From: a virus
DNA length: 49,996 nucleotides
Strand: one strand, 5' to 3'
Virus record (IMG/VR): IMGVR_UViG_3300007513_000064
Coordinates: 1 to 49,996 of that record
Shown: positions 16,480 through 25,454 of the stretch, one piece after another
Layout: each line of letters starts with the position of its first letter
How positions within the stretch are numbered: the first letter of the stretch is position 1
The notes under the pieces: model-generated
What the model saw: the letters and a program-made list of their open reading frames with translations, nothing else
Databases searched by the model: none
Told to the model about the DNA's origin: nothing
Made by a program: the position numbers and the translations under genes

Positions 16480-19400
16480 GTGGCTAATGATTTAGGCCAA
16501 CAACTAGCTCTTCAGCAGCAGATCAACAAAACGCTGAAAGAGCAATCTGGGCTCCTCACCCAGCAAGCCAGGTTGTTGAGTCAACAGGCTGGTTACGCCA
16601 AAGACATGTGCAATGCTCTAGATTGTGGCAACTTAGAAGACCTGACCAGTCAGACCCAAAAACTAAATGACGGCCTGAGTGAAGCGGCCGACAGAGCGGA
16701 CACTGCCGCTGACTCCATGTCAGGCCTGGACAAAGCTGCTCAAGACGCTGACAAATCCTTTAGAAACAAGGCGATAGGTGTAGGAGCTGCAGCAGGCGCT
16801 TTCCGAGGCTTCATGGGAGCCATAAAATTGGGGGCTGGGCTACTCGGGGGCTTGCTCCAGATCGTCGGCAGGCTGGCCGGTTCTTTCATGAGCTTGACCC
16901 AAAGCATCCTTGCTGCTCCTTTCAAGATGCTGACTGCACTGATCCAAATGTCAAAGAAGGGCGGCATCGATCCGTTGCGTGAGGCTTTAGAGGAAGTCCG
17001 TGAACAATTTGGCAGCCTTGCGACCAACGAAGGTGCATCGCTAAAAGGCTCTGTTAAAGAGATGAGGAAGGAGATGCACAACATGGCTGGCACAGGCCTG
17101 GCTATGTCACGCGTCTTCGAGTTCGGCCGAAAGGGGCTAGCAGAATTCGTCAAGGAGAATCAGGAGCTGGCTGAGGCATTAGGGACGGCATTTTCTTCGA
17201 TGGCAGAGAGTCTCAAGGGCAACTACCTTGCTTTATCCATGTATCGGAAAGGCCTCGGCCTCACGAACGAACAGCAAGCTCTCTCACTCAAGCTAGCAAG
17301 AGATCGCGGGAAGGACCTTGCGGCTGAACAGGATGCTTTCGCTTCGATGGCGATCCAGATGGGCAAATCGTTCAATATCAACGCAAAGGTCGTGGCTAAA
17401 TCCATGGCGAAGATGCAGGAGGACGTGAGCAGCTTCGGTCACATGTCTGCGAAGCAGTTTGCCTCAGCTGCAATCTACGCGCACAAGCTGGGAGTCGAAA
17501 TCGAAGATCTCGGCGCTATGTTCGACAAGTTCGATAACTTCGAGAACGCGGCCAAGGGTGCTGCCGAGCTAGCACAGATGTTTGGGATGAACATCGATCC
17601 GATCAAGATGCTAAAAGCAGAAGATCCGGCAGCGATGATGGACGATCTACGGAAGGCCTTCTTTGCTACTGGCCGCTCCTTGCAGGACTTGAATCGCCAC
17701 GAAAGGAAGCTGTTAGAACAACAGACGGGTTTGAAGGATGCTGCTTTAGAAGCGGCCTTCGGTCTGGGCAACCAAGGGCTGGCATACTCAGACATCCAAG
17801 CCGCCTCAGAAGATGCTGAGAAGTCACAGCTCACACAGGCTGAGGCAATGAAAGAGCTGGCCGATTCCATCAAGAAGATGACTCGCGACGGCAGCCACGA
17901 TTTTGAGAGCTTCTTCGACGCGTTCACCAAGGGCTTCACAAAGGGCATCGAGCGATCACGCGAGTTCCGCAAGATCATGAGGAATCTGCAGAGATCATTG
18001 TGGACAGTATATCGAGCCGGCATTCGCGTAGGTCGAGCATTTGTCAGGTTCTTTCCAGGCATAAAAGAAGTCGCCAAAGGTTTAGGCGACTTGTTCAACC
18101 CAGCCCGTTTCAGGCGACTGGCTAAAAGAGTGACAGGCATCTTTAAGACGTTCTTTAAAGACATGCATCAGAGTCCTCAAAAGGCCGTAAAGAAGTTATT
18201 TGACAGCCTCCTCAGCATGTTTGAAGGCCATTTTGGCTCTTCCGGAGTGCACCTCAAGCGCATCGTTCAAGGCTTTCGAAAGTTCTTCGTTGCTCTGGGA
18301 GGAATGGTCTCCGGTTTGATTCCGATCATCAAGGAAAAGATCGCAGAAGGGCTAGAAGGCATCATCGATCTCATCGTCAATCCTCCTGGGGCTGTTCTAG
18401 GCAAGGCAGCCAAGGCTGGCCAGAGCTTCGTCCTCGACGTCTTCGGGCCCATATGGGAGGCTCTTACCGGTAATCCTGAACTGAATAAGCGTATCTTCGA
18501 TGGCTTGAAGAAGCTAGGTAACATGATAATGAAGAAGCTCAAGGCAGTCGATTGGAGCCCGGTCACCACTGTGCTGGAAGGCATCATGATCAAGATGATG
18601 CTGTTTTCCGTGATGTCGACGCTCGGAGGCAGCCTCGTGGGTGCCATCGCTGGTGGATTAGGTGGTTTTTTTAAAGATGTCCTCACTCGCGGTGCTGCGC
18701 AAGGAGCAGCCGCCGCCGCGCCGGCAGTTGCCGGGTCACTCGCATCTGGAATGAGCCCTGCCAGACAGGGCGCTGAGGCCGCCTTCGCCGGACTCACCGG
18801 TCGCGGTCCGACGGCTGCTGTAGCGGGTACTATTCCTACGAGTGCCGCCCTGCAAGCTGCTGAAGCTGCTGCGCCCAATCCAGCTCAGTCTGCCAGTGCC
18901 GGGCTTAAGGTCGGCCAGATGCTAATAGTCGTGGGCGCGATGATCGTTGCTCTCGCCGCCGTAGTGCTCATTTATAAGAAAGCAAATCTCAAACCGATGG
19001 ATGCGGTAGGGATCGCTGCGCTTCTGGTGGCCGTAGCAGGCGCCGCAGCCTTGATGTCGCCTGCGTTGGTGGCCTTGGATGCCGCTCCGCCGCTATCGAA
19101 GAGCATCATTCCGAAGCTGGCGGTTCTGGGCCTGGTCATTGGAGGGCTGGGGTATATGGGCGTCGCCCTCGCCAAGGCATTGGCAGACATGAAGAATCCA
19201 CCGAGCCTCGCCGCCATCGGCGCTTGGGGAACCATGATGCTGGGAATGGTGGGAGTTTCGATCCCGCTGCTCATCGCAGCCAACATTATCGGTAGCCTGG
19301 CTGAGGCTGGCGGCGCTGCAGCGATCAAGGGTTTGGTCGTCTTAGGGGCAGTGATGGCCGGTCTAGGCGTGGTAGGCCTCCTCATCGCTGGGATGCTGTC

Positions 19401-21123
19401 CTTGATTCCTAACCCTGTGGGGGTAGGCATCCTCATGGATGCCTTGGTCTCCATCATGTATGCCACCATGATCATGGTACCGGTCGCAGCCGCTCTTGGA
19501 ACGGTTCTTCTCGCCTCGGTCGGCACTGCTGGGGTGGCGATCGCTGCCGGCTTTGCTGCACTCGGGACCTTGGCGACCGGTCTGATAATCGGTCTTCTCC
19601 CTGCAGTCGCATCGTTATCGGTAGCTAGCAGGCAGATCGGTGACCCAAAAAAATTCCAAGCCGTCGCCGACCTCTTTATCAAAATGATGGACACAGCAGG
19701 CAAATTCATGGCATCAGCAGCCAAGATCGCCGAAGGCCTCAAGCCACCGGGGCTCTCAGCCCAGAAGATCGAGAAGAACATAGGGGCTTTTGGCGAGCTC
19801 ATGGACAACATGCTGAAAGTCGGCATCCACCAAGTTATGGACAAGGTCATCCTTCTGGCCAAATCAGAAGGCATATCCGAGCAGGGGCTGAAGGCAGTCA
19901 GCGGCGTCACCAGCGTGCTCGGTAACGTGGCTGCATTGATGAACGCCCTCAGCCCTACGAGCGGCGAGATGGCAGCAGTGAAGGCAGCGATTGAAGGCGA
20001 GATAATCTCAGGAACCAGGCCTGAAGAGATGATGCAGATGATAAACAATCGTCTGAAGATGGTGTTAAAGGGCCTGCCTGGAGTCTTAGATTCTCTAGGG
20101 ACCCAGATGAGCGTATTGATCACAAAGATCCAGCCGGCGATCGAAGCAGTCTCTAAGAAGGACGTCAAACCCAAAGCTCTCAAGGCTTTAGGTGCCATTC
20201 TTACGTCGACGTTCGGTGCAATGGGCACTCTGATATCAGCAACAGCCTCGATCGCAGATTCCATGTTTAAACGCGGTGAGGACCCATCTAAGAACATGCT
20301 GTTCTTCAAGGACATGGTCAAAAATATGGTCTCCTCCTTTTCCGATATGGGACCTGGCATTCGGAAGTTAGTTACCTCAGTCCTAGAGATCGCGCAGGAT
20401 CCGGTTTTAGGTCAAAAGGGGCTGCTAAAGAAGGTCAAAGTGCTGTCGGGAGTACTCGAGGCCACTGGGGAGATTGCACAACTGTTTTCTGCAAAGGGCC
20501 CGCTTGGATACGTAGAAGGGGAATTTGAGGAGGCTCTAGGGCTGACGAAGATAGATCAGATGGCAGACATCATGGGCCAATTCCGGACCAAGCTGTTGCA
20601 ACCCGGCGGGCCATTACAGCTGATGATCAACGACCTCGGCGGCTTGAAGCTACCAAAAAAGGGCGCGACTCGTCGACTAAAGATCCTGACCAGGATCATG
20701 GGCCTTTCGAACGATCTGGGGGCTTCGGTGGCAGAGATCAGCCAGAAAGACATAAAGGCCGCCACCATAAGCGCGAACATGGGGAGCATCAAGTCGGCCG
20801 TAGGCATCTTGGACAGCATGCTGGAAGTGGACCACCTTAAGAACCCCAAGAAGGCCCTCGCAGTCGCTAAGTCCATCCAGACGCTGAACGGGCTTCTGGA
20901 CGGCAGCGTCTTGGCACAGACAGTGGAAGACGTCAAGCCGTTCGCCGGCGGTGATTTGCGTGTGACCCACAATCTGCCTAAAACGAGCATCAATTTGACG
21001 GTCAAGATCGATACGGAAGAGTTTGCTAAGAAGATGATAAAAGTTGACTTGGATCGTGGAGCTGACGGCCGTACAAGCCTCAGGGCGTTTAACGATCAAG
21101 GCATTGAGAAGAGAGTGCAGTAG
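16480..21123 (+). CDS. Tape measure protein
   Basis: This 1547-residue protein sets tail length and occupies the tube lumen. Seen: an N-terminal Gln/Leu-rich coiled coil (about 5-80), a long helical region with repeated Lys/Phe-rich amphipathic helices (about 430-640), an Ala/Gly-rich hydrophobic stretch with several membrane-length segments (about 810-1055), and a helical C-terminal third. Length, position after the chaperone-type gene and hydrophobic centre are diagnostic. Using the usual 0.15 nm per residue, the tail would be about 230 nm (estimate). The start is GTG at 16480; no good Shine-Dalgarno is visible, so the start is less certain. Codon bias leaves long antisense open frames across this gene, which are shadows. 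Confidence 0.9.
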   Translation: MANDLGQQLALQQQINKTLKEQSGLLTQQARLLSQQAGYAKDMCNALDCGNLEDLTSQTQKLNDGLSEAADRADTAADSMSGLDKAAQDADKSFRNKAIGVGAAAGAFRGFMGAIKLGAGLLGGLLQIVGRLAGSFMSLTQSILAAPFKMLTALIQMSKKGGIDPLREALEEVREQFGSLATNEGASLKGSVKEMRKEMHNMAGTGLAMSRVFEFGRKGLAEFVKENQELAEALGTAFSSMAESLKGNYLALSMYRKGLGLTNEQQALSLKLARDRGKDLAAEQDAFASMAIQMGKSFNINAKVVAKSMAKMQEDVSSFGHMSAKQFASAAIYAHKLGVEIEDLGAMFDKFDNFENAAKGAAELAQMFGMNIDPIKMLKAEDPAAMMDDLRKAFFATGRSLQDLNRHERKLLEQQTGLKDAALEAAFGLGNQGLAYSDIQAASEDAEKSQLTQAEAMKELADSIKKMTRDGSHDFESFFDAFTKGFTKGIERSREFRKIMRNLQRSLWTVYRAGIRVGRAFVRFFPGIKEVAKGLGDLFNPARFRRLAKRVTGIFKTFFKDMHQSPQKAVKKLFDSLLSMFEGHFGSSGVHLKRIVQGFRKFFVALGGMVSGLIPIIKEKIAEGLEGIIDLIVNPPGAVLGKAAKAGQSFVLDVFGPIWEALTGNPELNKRIFDGLKKLGNMIMKKLKAVDWSPVTTVLEGIMIKMMLFSVMSTLGGSLVGAIAGGLGGFFKDVLTRGAAQGAAAAAPAVAGSLASGMSPARQGAEAAFAGLTGRGPTAAVAGTIPTSAALQAAEAAAPNPAQSASAGLKVGQMLIVVGAMIVALAAVVLIYKKANLKPMDAVGIAALLVAVAGAAALMSPALVALDAAPPLSKSIIPKLAVLGLVIGGLGYMGVALAKALADMKNPPSLAAIGAWGTMMLGMVGVSIPLLIAANIIGSLAEAGGAAAIKGLVVLGAVMAGLGVVGLLIAGMLSLIPNPVGVGILMDALVSIMYATMIMVPVAAALGTVLLASVGTAGVAIAAGFAALGTLATGLIIGLLPAVASLSVASRQIGDPKKFQAVADLFIKMMDTAGKFMASAAKIAEGLKPPGLSAQKIEKNIGAFGELMDNMLKVGIHQVMDKVILLAKSEGISEQGLKAVSGVTSVLGNVAALMNALSPTSGEMAAVKAAIEGEIISGTRPEEMMQMINNRLKMVLKGLPGVLDSLGTQMSVLITKIQPAIEAVSKKDVKPKALKALGAILTSTFGAMGTLISATASIADSMFKRGEDPSKNMLFFKDMVKNMVSSFSDMGPGIRKLVTSVLEIAQDPVLGQKGLLKKVKVLSGVLEATGEIAQLFSAKGPLGYVEGEFEEALGLTKIDQMADIMGQFRTKLLQPGGPLQLMINDLGGLKLPKKGATRRLKILTRIMGLSNDLGASVAEISQKDIKAATISANMGSIKSAVGILDSMLEVDHLKNPKKALAVAKSIQTLNGLLDGSVLAQTVEDVKPFAGGDLRVTHNLPKTSINLTVKIDTEEFAKKMIKVDLDRGADGRTSLRAFNDQGIEKRVQ

Positions 21124-21204
21124 TCCGATCGCAAAATGAATTTTTTCCTGCTTTGCAGCCTAAAGAAGGTTTCATAATTAGATGATGACACCACAGAGGA
21201 CCGA

Positions 21205-21561
21205 ATGAAAAACATCAAGCTAATGACCAAAGAAGAGGCGCTGAAGATGGCGCGCGCTCAAAAGGGTGATATGAATACAGGTGCTGGTGTTCTTTATGGT
21301 TTATTGCAAAATGCCCATCCGGCCATGCAGGAGTACTTTGAGGATCAGTTAGCGACTGCGATACAAGTAGGCAGTGCGATGGGAAAATATGTGGCCAGCA
21401 TGGAACCAGGCACACCAGAATATGATGAATACATGAATGCCCTCCAACAGTTGGCTAACAAGTCTTCTTTTGCTAAAAAGAGCGACGATGCTGTTCCGGC
21501 TTCTGGTGGCCAAGAAGCTGCCCCCAAAGATTCGGTCGACATCGAGTCCAAGGAGGGCTGA
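21205..21561 (+). CDS. Small protein between tape measure and hub (unknown)
   Basis: This 118-residue protein is not recognised. Seen: a helical N-terminal two-thirds (MTKEEALKMARAQKGDMNTG, then QEYFEDQLATAIQVGSAMGK) and a disordered acidic, Ala/Ser-rich tail. AGAGGACC precedes the ATG, and its stop overlaps the ATG of the next gene (TGATGG), so the two are translationally coupled. It may be an assembly chaperone for the large hub proteins, by position only. Confidence 0.75.
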   Translation: MKNIKLMTKEEALKMARAQKGDMNTGAGVLYGLLQNAHPAMQEYFEDQLATAIQVGSAMGKYVASMEPGTPEYDEYMNALQQLANKSSFAKKSDDAVPASGGQEAAPKDSVDIESKEG

Positions 21562-24500
21562 TGGCTGACAAAAAAGATACACCGGTCAGTAAGCGCGTGA
21601 ATCCCATGCAGGAGACGTTAGGGCAATTTCTAGGAGATCTAGGGATGGATGATAACACGGCTGCATCCCATGTGATGAACCCAGGATTCCCGGCCGTTCC
21701 GCAAAGCGGATTAGAATACGGCCGTCGAGCTGAGTATCTGTTGCCGGGCTACGGGATCCAGGATCTGGATTTGATGAACAGAGAAGCTCTCGCTGCTTAC
21801 GCGGCGACCAACCAAGAAGCCAATAACAAGTATCATTCAGATCCTCTCAGGTGGCACGAGACCACGGGCTTGGCTCGTGGAGAAGCTCAAGAGGCGTTCG
21901 AGGAGGATGCTGTAACGTTTCAATCGTCAGATTCACCTGGCCAGGTGGAATTAGACGAGATCGGATCTGCCTTCTTCGGTGCTGACAAGCTCGAGGGCAT
22001 CATCTCTAAAGACGGCGTGATCCCACCTGCCGTCGACGGCCCATCCGATGGCAACAACGTTAATCGAGACTTGACCAAGAACCTAGTGGAAGCGATTCAG
22101 GCTGTCATCGATAAAGGCAACCTCTACTCTCCTAACCCTGAGTCTTCTCCTTATCTGGATTTTGAGGGCGCATCTACTACCGATGATGCTTACACGAAAG
22201 GCCTGTGGACTGTTCAAACGGGTCAAGGGGTCTTAGGTCAATTTGATCCTAACGCTCCTGCTATGACCTTAGGTCCATTGCGGGCCATGACGATGCGCAT
22301 GATGCTTGAGGCCTCAGGGGAGTACGGCATCGACGACCTCATCGGTTTGGATTACAGTGCATTAGGCCAATTTGCTGCGATACTCGGTGTTTCTAACGTC
22401 GCCACTCTCAACATTACCAACGTCTTTCAAATCGGTCTCATAGATCTGTTAAAACCATCCAATCTTGGCCCAAGAGATGTAGCGATCGAAGATGAAGACG
22501 ATTATAGCGGCGACTTTAAAAAGGCTATTCAAAGGCTTGCTAAATCTAACGGCTCCACTGGGTTCTTTGCCGTGCACGGCTTGAACGACTCAGATTTTAC
22601 CGTTTCTGGACTCAGCGATTTTGGGAGTGACACGCCGGTTGCCAATCTCAATAGCTTCGTTGAGAGGTTCTCAGGGTATTTTCCTCTCGGTATGTTCACC
22701 ACTTGTTTGTTGAGTTTGGTTGCCATGGCAATCCTGACTGCTCTCATAGACGTTTTCGTAGCTCAAGGTAAGCCTAGTTCTGGAGATTCTTTTACGACGA
22801 GATTCAACGTTAAAAATCCACGTGGGATGGCCATGGGTTATCACAGGTCGGATGGTGATCAGTCTGAGCCCAACTCCTTGCAAGCATTTTTAGACGTGCT
22901 AGGCATGCCGCAAGTTACATCTTCTACCAGCTTTGTCAATGCTCTCTACACAGGCATGACCAGATTTTACGGTTTTGATTACGACATAAGGCAGGCCGCA
23001 AACCCGCTTCTGTTACCGCAACTGTTAGACAAAGCCGTGAATGTTGCTCTGTCTCCCGGATACTATGCGGTCATGCAACGAGTGATTCTGCGGGACATTT
23101 CTGCGACTCTCATGAACATGGCTGATGCCGTATTAGCCGCAGCTTCCTCAGGCGCTGCTCTGGGGCTGTTAGCCCTCGGTGGAGGTACTGCTGCTTTTGA
23201 TGCACTGTTCGTCCATACTGGGTTTGAGGTTCTGGCTGGTTCAACTGCATTCAACTTTCTTAAGATATGCGTCGGCTTGGGAGATATTGCCTACAAAGCT
23301 GAGTGGGAGCGGGGGCTGGCTGCCACGGGAAGGAAGATTCCATCTTACGAAGAGGAGCCATCGGTATACACTAAGATGGTACCACATTGGAGGCTAGAAG
23401 CAAACAGGTTTTATGGTGAGCCAAAATCAGCCGCGACCAGCCCGATGTCGTTGCTCTTACAAAACTCGCTCTTGATGTCGTATCAAGGTAGCATCGGTCC
23501 CAGTGCTCCTACTTACGGAAAACCGCGGAAGGAAGCCGACTTGGCGAATGAAACTGCTGCCGATCCGGACAAGGGTACTCTGGCTACAACTGTTCTTGCT
23601 ACTAATCCTGGCCGATTATCTGTGGATGTCGTCAGGAAGTACGAGCGAGTGATCGATAAGGAGTTTACTCCCTTCTACATCCATGATCTCAGGAGCGGCG
23701 AAATCATCGCAATGCCGGCATTCATTACCTCGGTCGGAGAAACGTACAGCCCAGAGTACAGTGAGACTCATGGCTACGGCCGAACAGATCCGGTCCGATC
23801 GTATGCTAAAACGACGCGCAGCATCGACATGTCTTTTAAGTTGTGTGCAATGAATGAGTACGACATGCAATACATGTGGTTTGTGATCAACAAGCTGGTG
23901 TCGATGTGTTACCCACAACGTTCGATCGGCAGGACGCGCACGTTTGCTAAAGGTACTGCGAGGTTCATTCAGCCGTTTTCTCAAGTACCCACTGCATCCC
24001 CCGTAGTCCGCCTCAGGTTAGGGGAATTGTTTCATTCCAACTATTCGGTGACCGGTCTATCCCGGCTTTTCGGAAACCCCAACCAAATTGACTTGGACGT
24101 AAAAGAGCCAGGAGACGTAGAATTTTGGAAAAAATTGGCCACGCAAAACGTTTCCGAAAAGGTTGCAATGCAACTGATCGTAGCTGATATGGAGAAAGCT
24201 TTTTATGCTGCCGAGGGCGACGCTCTGGAGAGCCTATACTATTGTAGCGCTGCTTACATTGTACTGCCCACAGGCGGCCAGACCGGTGGCGGTGGCATCC
24301 CGGGGATGATCCCCAATCCGTTCGCACAAGATTCCACTGAGCGGGCCTATGTGGCTGTTGATTTCGAGGGCGCCGAGGGGGATCTCTGTTTCGAGCTTGT
24401 CACTCCACTAGGCCTTGAAGGCACTTCTCCCGCTGCAGCAGTCAACAAAAAATCCACTCCCAATAAAGAAGTGCCTACCGATCCACCAGCTAAGTTTTAC

Positions 24501-25160
24501 AAGGTCAAGCTCAGGTTTCAATCGAAAAAAGAAGCCTATAAGACGTTGGCCAACAGCCCTATATTGAAGGGCTTGGATGATTATAAGAGCATTGATGCAT
24601 ACCTCAAAGTGGATTCTGTCAAAAAGATCCTGGTGACTCTCGGCGAAGGTGCCATTACAGCACAAGACATCATAGACAAGCGCAAAGAGATGGGCGATGC
24701 CACCGGGGTCGATATAGCAGACAAGACGCAAGCTGCCCTGGAAGAACAGGGGTTTTTCTCGGCCAAGAATGCCATTATCCGCTCCTTTCATTCTGCGGCC
24801 GGCCGAGGCCTCGCAGGCGTAATCACCAACATGTCGATGAATTATGACGGCGCAACTTGGGGAGTATCACAAACCGAACGAGATCGAGCTCCGATGATGG
24901 TCGAGATCACCATCGGATTTGCACCGATCCACGACTTGCCATTGGGCATGGATGCATACGGCGAGATGATCGCGCCCGCTTACCCGGTGGGCAAGGAACT
25001 AAATGCGGATCCGTTCGATATAAACATCAATAAACCGAAGACTCCACAAGAAGAGAAGGCAGCTGACGAAGAAGCTGCCGGTACCGGGGTAGGCGACGCG
25101 AAGGGCCCTGAATCGCCACCCGCTGCTGCTGGTATTGCTGTCCCGGGGTTATCGTTCTAG
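21561..25160 (+). CDS. Large baseplate/hub virion protein
   Basis: This 1199-residue protein is not matched to a named family. Seen: a polar N-terminal region (1-370), two hydrophobic stretches of membrane length (about 375-400, GMFTTCLLSLVAMAILTALI; about 516-550, Ala/Gly/Leu-rich), and a folded region (about 690-830) with PFYIHDLRSGEIIAMPAFIT, TYSPEYSETHGYGRTDPVRS and MQYMWFVINKLVSMCYPQ. The latter pattern, in which a displacement or tube-like beta domain is followed by a two-helix segment, is seen in baseplate hub proteins preceding a LysM gene. The C-terminus is acidic and Pro-rich. It overlaps the upstream stop and abuts the LysM-like gene with no gap (TAG then ATG). Confidence 0.65.
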   Translation: MADKKDTPVSKRVNPMQETLGQFLGDLGMDDNTAASHVMNPGFPAVPQSGLEYGRRAEYLLPGYGIQDLDLMNREALAAYAATNQEANNKYHSDPLRWHETTGLARGEAQEAFEEDAVTFQSSDSPGQVELDEIGSAFFGADKLEGIISKDGVIPPAVDGPSDGNNVNRDLTKNLVEAIQAVIDKGNLYSPNPESSPYLDFEGASTTDDAYTKGLWTVQTGQGVLGQFDPNAPAMTLGPLRAMTMRMMLEASGEYGIDDLIGLDYSALGQFAAILGVSNVATLNITNVFQIGLIDLLKPSNLGPRDVAIEDEDDYSGDFKKAIQRLAKSNGSTGFFAVHGLNDSDFTVSGLSDFGSDTPVANLNSFVERFSGYFPLGMFTTCLLSLVAMAILTALIDVFVAQGKPSSGDSFTTRFNVKNPRGMAMGYHRSDGDQSEPNSLQAFLDVLGMPQVTSSTSFVNALYTGMTRFYGFDYDIRQAANPLLLPQLLDKAVNVALSPGYYAVMQRVILRDISATLMNMADAVLAAASSGAALGLLALGGGTAAFDALFVHTGFEVLAGSTAFNFLKICVGLGDIAYKAEWERGLAATGRKIPSYEEEPSVYTKMVPHWRLEANRFYGEPKSAATSPMSLLLQNSLLMSYQGSIGPSAPTYGKPRKEADLANETAADPDKGTLATTVLATNPGRLSVDVVRKYERVIDKEFTPFYIHDLRSGEIIAMPAFITSVGETYSPEYSETHGYGRTDPVRSYAKTTRSIDMSFKLCAMNEYDMQYMWFVINKLVSMCYPQRSIGRTRTFAKGTARFIQPFSQVPTASPVVRLRLGELFHSNYSVTGLSRLFGNPNQIDLDVKEPGDVEFWKKLATQNVSEKVAMQLIVADMEKAFYAAEGDALESLYYCSAAYIVLPTGGQTGGGGIPGMIPNPFAQDSTERAYVAVDFEGAEGDLCFELVTPLGLEGTSPAAAVNKKSTPNKEVPTDPPAKFYKVKLRFQSKKEAYKTLANSPILKGLDDYKSIDAYLKVDSVKKILVTLGEGAITAQDIIDKRKEMGDATGVDIADKTQAALEEQGFFSAKNAIIRSFHSAAGRGLAGVITNMSMNYDGATWGVSQTERDRAPMMVEITIGFAPIHDLPLGMDAYGEMIAPAYPVGKELNADPFDININKPKTPQEEKAADEEAAGTGVGDAKGPESPPAAAGIAVPGLSF

Positions 25161-25454
25161 ATGGCGCGCAGTAGATACCGGAACGACATGCCTATTAACG
25201 GCGGTCGCCTCCTGCGGTCGGCGACCGCTGTTATGAGAATTCGCGCCGCTATGGCCAGGGGAGAGATTGCAGTCCGACCGATGATCGTCAAAGAAAATCA
25301 GCGTCTGGACAAGATAGCAGGCCAGATGTATGGAGACGGCCGGTTGTGGTGGGTCATTGCAGCAACCAGCAATGTGGGCTGGCCGTTGCAGGTACCACCG
25401 GGAACCAGGTTGAACGTACCTGTGGACATCGGCCAAGTAATGGCGGTCATCTGA
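25161..25454 (+). CDS. LysM-like baseplate protein (gp53 / tail protein X type)
   Basis: This 97-residue protein carries a LysM-like fold in its second half: RLDKIAGQMYGDGRLWWVIA (about 50-69), then NVGWPLQVPPGTRLNVPVD (about 72-90), the pattern 'D-x-IA-x-x-x-YGD-x-x-x-WW-x-I-x-x-x-N...P-G-x-x-L-x-VP' common to gpX-type tail proteins and gp53-like baseplate wedge proteins. The N-terminal half is basic. It lies directly between two large hub proteins; its stop overlaps the next ATG (CTGATGG). Binding of peptidoglycan or structural glue in the hub is known for such proteins; which applies here is open. Confidence 0.85.
   Translation: MARSRYRNDMPINGGRLLRSATAVMRIRAAMARGEIAVRPMIVKENQRLDKIAGQMYGDGRLWWVIAATSNVGWPLQVPPGTRLNVPVDIGQVMAVI

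Noticed and set aside
18972-20360. 462-residue open frame on the minus strand inside the tape measure gene
   Set aside because: It is a shadow of strong codon bias in an Ala/Gly/Leu-rich gene: its translation is Pro/Ala/Met-rich without motifs, it has no ribosome site, and the plus-strand tape measure gene is certain.
25346-25453. Longer N-terminus for the second large hub protein
   Set aside because: These 36 codons run over the LysM-like gene in another frame; ATG 25454 overlaps the upstream stop as in the neighbouring genes and gives a natural helical start.
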